Positions 25,269 to 33,819 of a stretch of 64,000 nucleotides of DNA are shown here, piece by piece. The DNA comes from Pseudonocardiales bacterium. GTDB taxonomy: Bacteria > Actinomycetota > Actinomycetes > Mycobacteriales > Pseudonocardiaceae. The stretch's first letter is position 1. Every line of letters starts with the position of its first letter. Position numbers and translations under genes: made by a program. The stretch is from the NCBI GenBank assembly GCA_019241525.1, contig JAFAWY010000016.1, positions 1 to 64,000 of the forward strand, written 5' to 3'. Under the pieces are notes generated by a model that saw only the letters and a program-made list of their open reading frames with translations, did no database searches and was not told where the DNA came from.

Positions 25269-26465
25269 TTAGTCCCGTGCTGCCAGGTCGAGCAGCACGG
25301 TCGCGAGGTCGTGGGCAGCCTGCGGGCGGCCAAGTTGTGCCGCCCGGGCGGCCATGTCCGCGCGCAACTCGGGATCAGCGATCAGTCCTTCCAGGGCGTC
25401 AGCAAGATCTGCCGGGCTGGGTGACTTGCCCAGCAACGCGCGAGCCGCACCGGCTTGCTGCAGGTAACGCGCGTTGTGCTGCTGCTCATCACCCCCGGTG
25501 GGGACCAGCGGGATGAGCACCGACGGCTTGCCCAGCGCGGTCAGCTCGGCCAGCGTGCCCGCACCCGAACGGGACACCACCACATCGGCCAGCGCCTGCA
25601 CATCCGCCAGCTCCGCGCCGACGAACTCGATCAGACGGTAACGGCAGGCCAGCTCCTCGGGCAGTTGCTCGGCGCGGCGCTGCAGTTGGGCCAGCGAGGT
25701 GGCGCCGCATTGGTGCACCACGTTCGCCCGTTGCAACAGCCAGTCGAGCACACCGGCGACGAGGCGGTTGATCTGCACGCTGCCCTGGGCGCCACCAGTG
25801 ACGTAAACGGTGGGCAGGCTGGCGTCCCAACCGGTCCAGCCCAGTGCCTTGACCCCGCGGTCGGCATCACCGTCCAGCAGTTCGACCCGGATCGGGTTCC
25901 CGGTGACCACGGCTCGCGGCCGCATCCCGGCCGGCAGCAGCTCCACAGAAGTAGGCGACGACAGGGCGATCACGGTCGCACGGCGAACCAAGATCCGGTT
26001 CGCCAGGCCCAGCCGGGTGGTCTGCTCGTGCACAAGCAGCGCAGCACCGACCGTCGCCGCGGCCAACCCGACCGGGACTGCCACATACCCACCGGTAGAC
26101 AGGACCACATCCGGCCGGAAAGCGCGCACCACCCGGCGGCCCTCCACCAGCCCTCGCGCCAGCCGTCCCGCGTCGCGCAGGTTCTGGCTGGAGATCATCC
26201 GTAGCGGGTTCGCAGAGCGGCGCAACTTCCCGGTCGACACCGCCTGGAACGGCAGCTGCTCCTGCTCGGCAACGCGCGCCTCCAGCCCGCTGGCCGAACC
26301 GACATACAGCACCTCAAGCCCCACCCCGGCTTCGTGCAGCAGTTGCCGGGTGGCGCGGATCGTGGTGATCGCTGGGTAGGTGTGCCCTCCGGTGCCGCCC
26401 CCGGTGGCGATCAGGCGCAGTGGGCGCTTCCGCGCAGCAAGGCACAGCAGGCTCTGATCCAGCGT
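25269..26465 (-). CDS. MurG-like GT28 glycosyltransferase outside the division cluster
   Basis: 398 residues from ATG 26465; longer starts at 26492 and 26513 are possible and no ribosome site decides. LIATGGGTGGHTYPAITTI is the N-terminal G-loop of MurG. RPDVVLSTGGYVAVPVGLAA follows, then VVTGNPIRVELL, and in the C-terminal half VYVTGGAQGSVQINRL, VVSRSGAGTLAELTALGKPSVLIP and GDEQQHNARYLQQAGAA. MurG adds GlcNAc to lipid I on the cytoplasmic face. No other mur or fts gene is near. The gene follows a secreted beta-helix protein by 59 bases, so a second, non-essential glycan role is as likely as lipid II synthesis. Confidence 0.85.
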   Translation of the reverse strand, partial: TLDQSLLCLAARKRPLRLIATGGGTGGHTYPAITTIRATRQLLHEAGVGLEVLYVGSASGLEARVAEQEQLPFQAVSTGKLRRSANPLRMISSQNLRDAGRLARGLVEGRRVVRAFRPDVVLSTGGYVAVPVGLAAATVGAALLVHEQTTRLGLANRILVRRATVIALSSPTSVELLPAGMRPRAVVTGNPIRVELLDGDADRGVKALGWTGWDASLPTVYVTGGAQGSVQINRLVAGVLDWLLQRANVVHQCGATSLAQLQRRAEQLPEELACRYRLIEFVGAELADVQALADVVVSRSGAGTLAELTALGKPSVLIPLVPTGGDEQQHNARYLQQAGAARALLGKSPSPADLADALEGLIADPELRADMAARAAQLGRPQAAHDLATVLLDLAARD

Positions 26466-26524
26466 CATGGCGAGTTCGCGGCTCCCGGGTCTCATCGCAA
26501 TGGTCGGGGCCAACGTACCGGGGG

Positions 26525-27550
26525 TCAGAACGGGCTGTTGAACCCCGGCCGGGAGGAAGCATCGATCTCCACGACCGGCACCTTGCCGGTCGTGGTGTTG
26601 TCCTTGGCAATGCAGTCGGTGGACCCAGCAGAGATCAGGATCCCGCGTTTGAGGTTCGGGCCGGAGAAGTCGTTCTTGCGCATCTCCACATCAGCCCAGC
26701 GGCGAAGGTAAACGCCCTGCTCACCGTCGGTGGCACAGGTATTGCCGACGAAGGCAATCGACCGGACACCCGGAGGAGCGTCCCCATTGCCACGCTCGTC
26801 ACCGGTGGCGAGCAGGCAGTTCTCCGCAACGTGCTGGCAGGCATTCCCCACGATCTCGACATCAAAGGTGGCCGGGTGACCGGTATCGAAGGTCTGGAAG
26901 CAGTCGGGGTGGGCCACCCCGGTGGCAGGGATGTTCTGGATCACGTTGCTGAGGATGTGCAGGTCGTTGCCGAAAAACCGCACACCGTCGGCGTCCCCGT
27001 CATCGGCCGGCGCTGTGGCACTGACCAGATTCTCGCGAACCGTGACCCGCTGCCCGCTGATGGAGATACCGGTCGTGGTGGCATGCGTCACGGTGTTGGC
27101 TGCGATCGTGGAGTCGGTGCACCCGGCACAGATGATCCCGCCCCGCACGGTGTCGCGGATGGTGTTCTTCTGCGCAACGATGCCGTTGCCTTCCAGCAGC
27201 AACTCGCCGCCACCGACGATCGTGAAGCCCTGGATGAAGACGTGGTCGGCCATGATGTGGAGCTGGTGCACGACGGTCTGCCCGTCGGAGATGAGGCTGA
27301 TCGGCGCCTGTGCGGTACCGGAGCGGGCCACGGTCAGATCGATGTCGGCAAGGTTGACACCAGCAAAGCACAGCACGTCTCCAGGAGCGGCGGTAGTGAT
27401 CGCTGAGCGGGCTTGTTGCAGGTCGTTGATCGTGTAGCTGCACGGCTGGCCCGCGGACGCGACACCGGCATTGATCAGCCCGGCACCGAGCAGCGCAGCA
27501 CCGAGCAGCCCGGCAGACCGGACCGGCAAAGCGCGGGCAACCGTTCTCAT
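26525..27550 (-). CDS. Secreted right-handed parallel beta-helix repeat protein
   Basis: 341 residues from ATG 27550. It starts with a signal peptide: basic head, hydrophobic core (GLLGAALLGAGLINAGVA), cleavage near ASAG. The mature part shows short repeated coils of about 22-25 residues with ladders of I/V and N: ISLISDGQTVVHQLHIMADH, VFIQGFTIVGGGELLLEGNG, IVAQKNTIRDTVRGGIICAG, STIAANTVTHATTTGISISG. This is the pectate-lyase-like/NosD beta-helix pattern. Several Cys pairs suggest disulfides. It may bind or cleave polysaccharide, but no lyase active-site motif can be assigned. It lies 59 bases upstream of the MurG-like gene on the same strand and probably shares its transcript. Confidence 0.85.
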   Translation of the reverse strand: MRTVARALPVRSAGLLGAALLGAGLINAGVASAGQPCSYTINDLQQARSAITTAAPGDVLCFAGVNLADIDLTVARSGTAQAPISLISDGQTVVHQLHIMADHVFIQGFTIVGGGELLLEGNGIVAQKNTIRDTVRGGIICAGCTDSTIAANTVTHATTTGISISGQRVTVRENLVSATAPADDGDADGVRFFGNDLHILSNVIQNIPATGVAHPDCFQTFDTGHPATFDVEIVGNACQHVAENCLLATGDERGNGDAPPGVRSIAFVGNTCATDGEQGVYLRRWADVEMRKNDFSGPNLKRGILISAGSTDCIAKDNTTTGKVPVVEIDASSRPGFNSPF

Positions 27551-27636
27551 CAACCACAAGAGTAACTCTCAGTAAACCGACCTTACCCTCTGTACCCACC
27601 AGACACGCGGCACGAGGATTTTCCCTTCTCGATTTA

Positions 27637-27696
27637 GGGGACATATCAGGCCTCTAGGGCCCGAGAAACCGCGATATGGCTCCACGTCGGGAAGAC
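27637..27696. repeat. 60-bp palindromic repeat element, copy A
   Basis: GGGGACATAT (27637-27646) pairs with ATATGGCTCC (27674-27683) with two mismatches. Inside is TCTAGGGCCCGAGA, itself near-palindromic. A tail ACGTCGGGAAGAC follows. Copy B, inside selB at 37986-38045, has the same order of blocks (GGAGACATA, ACCGCGA, ATG-CTCC, GTCGGG-AA-AC) and the same length. Copy A ends 7 bases before the hyuA start codon. Confidence 0.7.
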
Positions 27697-27703
27697 TGCG
27701 GGG

Positions 27704-29641
27704 GTGGGGTGCGCCGGGGTCGACGTAGGTGGAACGTTCACTGATGTGGTGGTGCACGCCACGGGGCTGCGCCCGCGAGCGGTGAAAGTGCCGACCACGC
27801 CGGACAATCAGGCGGTTGGCGTCGAGCGAGGAGTCTCGCAAGCGCTGCCCGACGCCACGCTGCGGTTGCTGCCCCATGGCACGACAACGGCGACGAATGC
27901 GGTGCTGGAGCGCAAGATCGCCCGGACCGTCCTGGTGACCACCGACGGGTTCGCTGATGTGTTGCAGATTGCCCGGCAGGACCGGCCAGCGCTTTACGAC
28001 CTGACCATCACCCGGCCCGAGCCGCTCGTGCCGCACGACCGGGTGGTCACCGTCGCCGAGCGGACCGGCCCGGACGGCGAAGCGGTGGTCGCGCTGACCG
28101 ACGAGGAGATCGAGCGAGTGGTGCGCCAGGTCGAGCGCCTGGAGCCCGAGTCGGTGGCGGTGAGCTTGCTGTTCAGCTACGCCAGCGGTGTTCACGAGCA
28201 GCGGCTGTGCGACGCGTTGGCCGGTCTGGGCGTACCGATCACCCGGTCCAGCGCGCTGCTGCCGGAGTTCCGGGAGTTCGAGAGGGCGTCAACCTGCGTG
28301 CTCAACGCCGCCGTCGAACCGGTCATGCGCCGCTACCTGTCCAACCTGAGCACCCGGCTACCCGATCCGACGATCACCGTGATGACCTCCGGGGGTGGTA
28401 CAGCGGGCATCGAGTTCGCCGCGGCCGCCCCGGTGCACACGTTGCTGTCCGGACCGGCTGCGGGTGTCGTCGCGGCGGGCGCGGTGGCGCGGTCTGCGAG
28501 TTTTGCCGACGCGATTGCCTTCGACATGGGCGGCACCTCCACCGATGTGTGCCTGATCCGGGATGGCCAGCCGGAGGTGTCCACGTCGGCGCAGATCTCC
28601 GGGCTGCCGTTCCGTACGCCAGCGGTCGGGATCCACACGGTAGGGGCGGGCGGCGGGTCGATCGCCTGGGTCGACACCGGCGGAGCGCTGCGTGTCGGCC
28701 CGGCATCGGCAGGCGCGGACCCGGGCCCAGCCTGCTACGGGAAGGGCGGCACCGTACCGACGGTCACCGACGCGCACTGCGTGCTGGGTCATCTCGACCC
28801 GGGTCGCGAACTCGGTGCAGGTTTACGCCTTGATGTCAACGCCGCCCAGAACGCCATCGATGCGCTGCCGGACAGCGCTGGTGGAGCGGCCGGGATCCTC
28901 GCCGTGGTGCGGGCCACGATGGCTCGAGCACTGCGCAAGGTCAGCACCGAGCGCGGTGTCGACCCGGCGGCGTTGGCGCTGGTCGCCTACGGGGGCGCTG
29001 GTCCCCTGCACGCCACCGCGCTGGCCCGCGACCTGGGCTGCTGCGCAGTGGTGGTGCCGCCTGCACCGGGTGTGCTCAGCGCGCTGGGGCTGTTGCTGGC
29101 ACCGGGCCGGTATGAAACGTCGCGGACGGTGATGGCCTCCGTCGACGACGATCTCGCCGACGCCTGGGAAGCGTTGGAAACCCAAGCCTGCGAGGAACTG
29201 GCGCGCCAGGGGGTGGCAGGCGAGATCACGGTCACCCGGCTCGCCGATGCCCGCTACGCCGGCCAGTCACACGAACTGCGGATCACCGTCGAGCGCGGCG
29301 CCGACCTCGCGCAGCTGCTGCACCAGGCACACCGCGAGGCCTACGGGTACGCCCTGACCGGTGAGCCCGTCAAGATCGTCACGCTGCGGGTGGTGGCCCG
29401 CGGTGAACCGATCCTATCCCGGCCCCCGAGCGATTGGGACCAGGGCGAGCCCGTCGCGGAGCGGTCCCGCAAGGTCGGTGATCTCGGTAAGGCCCGCGTG
29501 GTCTCCCGGGCCGCACTGTCCTGCGGCGACCGGGTCAGCGGACCGGCACTGATCGAACAGCCGGACACCACCACCTTACTGGCTGACGGTGAGATCGCAG
29601 AGGTGGACGATTCGGCAAACCTGGTGGTGCGCCTGACATGA
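27704..29641 (+). CDS. hyuA: Hydantoinase/oxoprolinase-type ATPase subunit A
   Basis: 645 residues, GTG start at 27704. GVDVGGTFTDVVVHATG opens the ASKHA fold, LPHGTTTATNAVLERK follows, and FDMGGTSTDVCLIRDGQ is the second phosphate-binding loop. VGAGGGSIAWVDTGGALRVG and GPASAGADPGPACYGKGG are hallmark blocks of the hydantoinase A / 5-oxoprolinase / acetone carboxylase beta family. Members use ATP to open cyclic amides (N-methylhydantoin, 5-oxoproline) or to activate ketones. The cognate B subunit overlaps its stop codon. The substrate cannot be chosen from sequence. The copy-A repeat occupies the expected ribosome-site region. Confidence 0.92.
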   Translation: MGCAGVDVGGTFTDVVVHATGLRPRAVKVPTTPDNQAVGVERGVSQALPDATLRLLPHGTTTATNAVLERKIARTVLVTTDGFADVLQIARQDRPALYDLTITRPEPLVPHDRVVTVAERTGPDGEAVVALTDEEIERVVRQVERLEPESVAVSLLFSYASGVHEQRLCDALAGLGVPITRSSALLPEFREFERASTCVLNAAVEPVMRRYLSNLSTRLPDPTITVMTSGGGTAGIEFAAAAPVHTLLSGPAAGVVAAGAVARSASFADAIAFDMGGTSTDVCLIRDGQPEVSTSAQISGLPFRTPAVGIHTVGAGGGSIAWVDTGGALRVGPASAGADPGPACYGKGGTVPTVTDAHCVLGHLDPGRELGAGLRLDVNAAQNAIDALPDSAGGAAGILAVVRATMARALRKVSTERGVDPAALALVAYGGAGPLHATALARDLGCCAVVVPPAPGVLSALGLLLAPGRYETSRTVMASVDDDLADAWEALETQACEELARQGVAGEITVTRLADARYAGQSHELRITVERGADLAQLLHQAHREAYGYALTGEPVKIVTLRVVARGEPILSRPPSDWDQGEPVAERSRKVGDLGKARVVSRAALSCGDRVSGPALIEQPDTTTLLADGEIAEVDDSANLVVRLT

Positions 29642-31230
29642 CTGAGCTGTCGGCTGTCGAGCTGGAGGTGTTCCGGCATGCGCTGGCCGGGGTCGCCGAG
29701 GAGATGGGAGTGGCGCTGCGGCGCGCGGCGTACTCCCCCAATATCAAGGAGCGGGCCGACTGCTCGGCGGCGGTGTTCGACCGCGACGGGGAGATGGTCG
29801 CCCAAGCCGAGCACATCCCGGTACATCTGGGAGCGATGCCGGCCAGCGTCCGTGCAGTCCTCGACACCTACGGGGAGCTCCAACCCGGCCAGCAGGTCTG
29901 CGTCAACGACCCCTACTTGGGTGGCACTCACCTGCCAGACCTGACCATCGTCGCCGCGGTGGGTGGCGAATCCGGGGAGCTGCTCGGCTACGTGGCCAAC
30001 CGCGCACACCACGCCGACGTCGGCGGCGCGGCACCGGGATCGATGCCCGCGAGCGCCACCGAGATCGCGATGGAAGGAGTCCGGATCCCGCCGATCGTCG
30101 TCGCCGACGCCGAGGGCGAGCGCGATGACGTGCTGCGGCTGATCGCCGCGAACTCCCGGACTCCCGGTGAGCGGCGAGGTGACCTGCGAGCGCAGTTCGC
30201 GGCCAACCATGTCGGGGCCCGGCGGCTGCGCGAGCTCGCCGACCGGCTGGGGCCGCAGCGGCTGTGGCAGGCCATGGCCGCCGTCTGCGACTACTCCGAT
30301 CGCCGGGTTCGGGCTGCGGTGCAGCAGATCCCCGATGGGTGCTACCGCTACTCGGATGTCCTGGAAGTCGGTGACGGGGTCACGATCCGGGCTGCGGTCA
30401 CCGTCGCCGGTGACGAGGTGACGATCGACTTCGCGGGCACCGATCCGCAGATCCCGGTGAATTGCAACGCGGTGTTTGCGGTGACGTTGTCGTCTGCCAT
30501 GTTCGTTTTCCGGATGCTGACCGACCCGGCCGCGCCGCCCAACGGTGGCTGCTACCGGGCACTGCGGGTGCACGCGCCGGAAGGCTCCGTCGTGCATGCC
30601 AGGTTCCCCGCACCCACTGCGGCGGGCAATGTCGAGACCAGCCAGCGGATCGTGGACGTCTTGCTCGGCGCGTTCGCCCAGGCGATTCCTGAGCGCGTAC
30701 CAGCGGCCAGCCAAGGCACGATGAACAACCTGCTCATCGGTTCCAGCGGTGGATGCAGCGCTGAGGCCGGCAACGCCCCGTTCAGCTACTACGAAACCCT
30801 GGGTGGGGGCGAGGGCGGCACACCCGACCGTCCCGGCATGTCCGGGGTGCACACCGGGATGACCAACACGCAGAACACTCCCGCCGAGGCGATGGAGCTG
30901 GATTACCCGTTGCGGGTGTGGCGCTACGAGCTGCGATCGTCCTCGGGCGGCGCCGGCGCGCATCCCGGCGGGGACGGACTGGTCCGAGAGGTGGAAGTGC
31001 TGACCGACTGCACGCTGACTGTGCAGTCCGAACGCCGCGAGCACCCACCGTGGGGGTTGTGCGGCGGCCGGCCAGGTGCGGTGGGGCGCAACATTCTGCG
31101 CCGTGCGGACGGTACCGAGGACGAGTTACCCAGCAAGGGCACCTGGCAGCTGAGCTGCGGCGATAGAATCCGTATCGAAACGCCGGGTGGTGGGGGTTGG
31201 GGGCGGCCAGCACCTGACGGCGGGCCTTAA
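29638..31230 (+). CDS. hyuB: Hydantoinase/oxoprolinase subunit B
   Basis: 530 residues, ATG 29638 overlapping the hyuA stop (ATGA). Family blocks are RRAAYSPNIKERADCSAAVF, HIPVHLGAMPASVRAVLDTY, VCVNDPYLGGTHLPDLTIV, ANRAHHADVGGAAPGSMP, GNVETSQRIVDVLLGAF and the closing GDRIRIETPGGGGWGRP. N-D-P-x-x-G-G-T-H and R-A-H-H-x-D-x-G are the metal-site motifs of this family. It forms the catalytic unit with HyuA. Full length; no dedicated regulator is adjacent. Confidence 0.93.
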   Translation: MTELSAVELEVFRHALAGVAEEMGVALRRAAYSPNIKERADCSAAVFDRDGEMVAQAEHIPVHLGAMPASVRAVLDTYGELQPGQQVCVNDPYLGGTHLPDLTIVAAVGGESGELLGYVANRAHHADVGGAAPGSMPASATEIAMEGVRIPPIVVADAEGERDDVLRLIAANSRTPGERRGDLRAQFAANHVGARRLRELADRLGPQRLWQAMAAVCDYSDRRVRAAVQQIPDGCYRYSDVLEVGDGVTIRAAVTVAGDEVTIDFAGTDPQIPVNCNAVFAVTLSSAMFVFRMLTDPAAPPNGGCYRALRVHAPEGSVVHARFPAPTAAGNVETSQRIVDVLLGAFAQAIPERVPAASQGTMNNLLIGSSGGCSAEAGNAPFSYYETLGGGEGGTPDRPGMSGVHTGMTNTQNTPAEAMELDYPLRVWRYELRSSSGGAGAHPGGDGLVREVEVLTDCTLTVQSERREHPPWGLCGGRPGAVGRNILRRADGTEDELPSKGTWQLSCGDRIRIETPGGGGWGRPAPDGGP

Positions 31231-31412
31231 ACCAGCCACCACGCCAGCCCGAGCACGGCGAGCACAGCGAGAACCGCCAGCAGCAACAGCACGCCGCCCA
31301 GCATTCCCGCCGGGTTGGACTCTCCCGGACGAACACCGAGGCCCGGACGCACACCGAGGCCCGGACGCACATCCAGCTCCGGCCGGTGCAGATGCAGATC
31401 AGCAATGCTCAT
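31227..31412 (-). CDS. Small single-span membrane protein with RPGLGV repeats
   Basis: 61 residues from ATG 31412, ending 4 bases into the hyuB stop region from the opposite strand. The N-terminal cytoplasmic part, SIADLHLHRPELDVRPG, is followed by tandem LGVRPG repeats encoded by an 18-base DNA repeat. One strong membrane helix follows (MLGGVLLLLAVLAVLAVLGL), ending AWWLV. It has no known domain. It is kept because it begins just downstream of an inverted repeat and has a complete, well-ordered membrane-protein layout; the repeat pattern means length could vary between strains. Confidence 0.5.
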   Translation of the reverse strand: MSIADLHLHRPELDVRPGLGVRPGLGVRPGESNPAGMLGGVLLLLAVLAVLAVLGLAWWLV

Positions 31413-31421
31413 GACACCAAC

Positions 31422-31454
31422 GGTAACGAGGCCTGGGTTACCGCTCCGGTTACC
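31422..31454. promoter_or_regulatory. Inverted repeat GGTAAC-N9-GTTACC with a third half-site
   Basis: GGTAAC at 31422-31427 and GTTACC at 31437-31442 are perfect inverted arms. A further GGTTACC lies at 31448-31454. It sits 10 bases upstream of the small membrane protein and about 120 bases before the DedA gene, a plausible operator for either. No regulator can be named. Confidence 0.45.
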
Positions 31455-31575
31455 TTGAGTTAGCGGCAGGCAAAATCGCGCGCTTGCCGCCAGCGTGGCA
31501 TCGGTCACCCTTCGTTCACTCCGGCGCCCACCAGGTGGGTTTGCAGTCACCCGGTCCATGCGTGATGATCGGGGC

Positions 31576-32187
31576 ATGGTGCTCGACGCACTGCGGGCAC
31601 TTCCGCCGACCCCGATGCTGATCCTGGCCTTCGTGTTCCCCGCACTGGAGGCCTCCACCATGCTCGGAGTCGTCTTCCCTGGCGAGATCGCGATCTTGGT
31701 GGCAGGGGCCGCGGCGCAAGTGGGAACCTTGCCACTGTGGGCGGTGATACCTACTGGCGTGGCGGGCGCCGTCATTGGTGACGCAATCGGGTTCGGTGTT
31801 GGGCGCCGCTACGGCGCCCGGCTGCTCAGCCGGCTACCAGAGCGGCTGGTCAAGCCGGAAGCGGTGCGCGCAACCAATGCTTTGATCCGCCGGCGAGGAC
31901 CGATTGTTGTGCTGATCGGCCGCACCACGGCACTATTGCGGGCATTGGTGCCCGGTCTGGCCGGAATGAGTGGGCTGAGCTGGCGGCGATTTTTGCCCTA
32001 TAACTTGCTCGGCGGGATGATTTGGGCTTCGGTGGTCGCCGCGCTGGGCTACCTGGCGGGAGCAAGCTTGACGGTCGTGCAGGATCAGCTCGGCATGGCC
32101 AGTAACATCATCTTCGGCCTCGTCGCCGCGGTAGGGCTAGTGGTGTGGTTACGCACCCACTTCCGGCGGCGCCACGCGAGACTCTGA
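31576..32187 (+). CDS. DedA/SNARE-associated family membrane protein
   Basis: 203 residues from ATG 31576 (ATG 31558 is an alternative). MLILAFVFPALEASTMLGVVFPGEIAILVAGAAA holds the DedA re-entrant signature (E-x(n)-G-x-x-x-P-G-E). RRRGPIVVLIGRTTALLRALVPGLAGMSGLSWRRF is the conserved second motif (G-R-x(n)-R-x-x-x-P-x-x-A-G). Hydrophobic segments close the protein, with a basic tail. DedA proteins flip undecaprenyl phosphate or phospholipids in some bacteria. It is distinct from the second DedA gene at 60.4 kb. Confidence 0.88.
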   Translation: MVLDALRALPPTPMLILAFVFPALEASTMLGVVFPGEIAILVAGAAAQVGTLPLWAVIPTGVAGAVIGDAIGFGVGRRYGARLLSRLPERLVKPEAVRATNALIRRRGPIVVLIGRTTALLRALVPGLAGMSGLSWRRFLPYNLLGGMIWASVVAALGYLAGASLTVVQDQLGMASNIIFGLVAAVGLVVWLRTHFRRRHARL

Positions 32188-32238
32188 GCAACTATTTTCC
32201 GCAAATTAGTGAATCGTTGTCACGCATACGGGTGGCCG

Positions 32239-32295
32239 TTGACCGACTTATTGCTACCCGACTATGATCCAGGTCACAGCTAGACAGACCTGTCT
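32239..32295 (+). promoter_or_regulatory. Sigma70-type promoter with an overlapping TetR-like operator
   Basis: TTGACC (32239-32244), an 18-base spacer and TATGAT (32263-32268) form a good housekeeping promoter. Just downstream, AGACAG-AC-CTGTCT (32282-32295) is a perfect palindrome covering about +8 to +21, placed to block initiation. The sequence AGACAGACCTGTCT resembles operators of TetR-family repressors. The controlled gene is the MetE-like gene at 32447, with a leader of about 170 bases. Confidence 0.65.
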
Positions 32296-32446
32296 GTGCG
32301 CGCCTGCTTTCTATTCGAGTTGGTCGGCGGGCGCCATTCGCATGACAATTTTTTACGACAGGAAGGAGGCTGCGAGCAGCAAAACCGGTACGCCGTACGC
32401 CTACTCACTTCTATTAGAGCCTACTCATTCATCAGAGAGGACAATC

Positions 32447-33619
32447 ATGGCTGATTACGATCCGAGAACGGCCACCGGAATCCCTACTGAGCCGGTCGGC
32501 TCGCTGCCTCGTCCAGCTAAGTTGCAGGCCGCGTATGCTGCCCACGATGAGGGAAAGATCGATCTGGCGGCGCTGGAAGCCGAGCAGGAAGAAGCGGTCA
32601 AAGACTCGATCGAGCGATTTGAGGCCACCGGATCACCGATCATTTCTGATGGCGAACAGCGCGTATCTAGCTTCGCCACCTATCCACTTACCGACACGCT
32701 GAACGGTACCGGGCTGGCCGACAATCTCGGCCCAGGTGGCCAGTTCTTCGCGATCTTTGCCGACGGTCACGGGCGGCAACTGCCCCGCCTTACTGGTAAA
32801 CCGTTCCGGTACAAGTACCACGCCGCTGATTTTTTGAAGAAATCTATCCAGTACGCCCACGTACCCATGAAGCAGGCTGTGATCGCACCTTCCATGCTGG
32901 CCCTGCTGTACCCGCTCAACGATGAGGTGCCAGGCTACTCCCGCGAAGAATTCGAAGAAGACATTGTCAACGAATGCGTCAAAGACATTCGCGAGGCCTT
33001 CGCTGCCGGTGCTGCCCGGGTGTCGGTGGACTTCACCGAAGGCCGGCTGGCCACTCGGGAAGATCCCCGCAACCCGTGGACCGGCGCTGGCCTGCTGCCG
33101 CATTTCATCGAGCTGAACAACCGGGTGATGGCGCAGTTCTCCCCTGAAGAGCGCCAAAAGATCGGCATCCACACCTGCCCGGGTGGCGACCGGGACTCGG
33201 TGCACAGCGCCGATGTGCCTTACAACAACCTGCTGCCGAGCATGTTCAAGATCAATGCTGGGTACTTCCTCATCCAGCTGGCCAGCGAGCGGGACCGGGA
33301 TCCGGTGTACCAGTCCATCGCCGAAAACCTGCAAGATGACGCCGATGGCGTGGCCCAGATGGCCTACATCGGGGTGTGCGTGGGACAAAGTCCCCGGCCG
33401 GAAAGCCCTCAAGAGATCTGCGATCAGCTGATCCGGGCCGCCAACTTCATCGACAAGCAGCGCATCGGGTCCACCGACGACTGCGGGTTCTCGCCATTTA
33501 GCATTGATGAGAAGCCCAACCACGGTTCTCCCGATTACGCCCGCGACATCGCATTCCAGAAGATCAAGAACCGGGTCGAAGGAACCCGGATGGCTGCCGA
33601 AAAGCTCGGCGTCAGCTGA
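32447..33619 (+). CDS. MetE-type (cobalamin-independent methionine synthase C-terminal fold) alkyltransferase
   Basis: 390 residues from ATG 32447, ribosome site AGAGAGG at 32434-32440. It corresponds to the C-terminal catalytic barrel of MetE only. Zinc ligands are visible as GIHTCPGGD (His-x-Cys) and STDDCGFSPF (second Cys). PTEPVGSLPRP is the substrate-loop start and SDGEQRVSSFATYPL the second block. The folate-binding N-terminal barrel is missing, so full methionine synthesis from methyl-folate is unlikely. Related stand-alone proteins include core-MetE and epoxyalkane:coenzyme M transferase. It is probably a zinc-dependent thiol alkyltransferase under the TetR-type operator described above. 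Confidence 0.85.
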   Translation: MADYDPRTATGIPTEPVGSLPRPAKLQAAYAAHDEGKIDLAALEAEQEEAVKDSIERFEATGSPIISDGEQRVSSFATYPLTDTLNGTGLADNLGPGGQFFAIFADGHGRQLPRLTGKPFRYKYHAADFLKKSIQYAHVPMKQAVIAPSMLALLYPLNDEVPGYSREEFEEDIVNECVKDIREAFAAGAARVSVDFTEGRLATREDPRNPWTGAGLLPHFIELNNRVMAQFSPEERQKIGIHTCPGGDRDSVHSADVPYNNLLPSMFKINAGYFLIQLASERDRDPVYQSIAENLQDDADGVAQMAYIGVCVGQSPRPESPQEICDQLIRAANFIDKQRIGSTDDCGFSPFSIDEKPNHGSPDYARDIAFQKIKNRVEGTRMAAEKLGVS

Positions 33620-33632
33620 ACTAGCTGGGTCA

Positions 33633-33667
33633 CCGGGCCCGGTCACTCACCCGAGTGGCCGGGCCCG
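33633..33667 (+). terminator. Strong GC-rich hairpin after the MetE-like gene
   Basis: CCGGGCCCGGTCACTC (33633-33648) pairs with GAGTGGCCGGGCCCG (33653-33667) with one mismatch and a 4-base loop. It lies 14 bases after the stop. No T-run follows, as is common for actinobacterial terminators. Confidence 0.65.
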
Positions 33668-33689
33668 CGCGCGTTGTGCCCTTCACCGC

Positions 33690-33757
33690 GTGTCGCGCTC
33701 CGGTGCCCTACGCGTCGGTCCTCTGTACCCGATGAGCTGCGCATCAGAGCGCGACAC
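33690..33757. repeat. Inverted pair of the GTGTCGCGC intergenic repeat
   Basis: GTGTCGCGCTC at 33690-33700 is followed at 33747-33757 by its exact complement GAGCGCGACAC. The first copy continues with CGGTGCCCTA, like the units at 44.8 and 57.6 kb. It sits between the MetE-like gene and tRNA-Sec and is one of four loci with this repeat. Confidence 0.6.
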
Positions 33758-33819
33758 ACCGATAGGCGCATTCATAGTGTGCCTGGTGCTTCCATACCTA
33801 GGTCCTAGGATCCTGCGGT

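Noticed and set aside
33781-33819. CCTAGGTCCTAGG near-palindrome just before tRNA-Sec as an attachment site
   Set aside because: No matching copy was found downstream of the DUF4185 gene and no integrase is present; it may only be part of the tRNA promoter.
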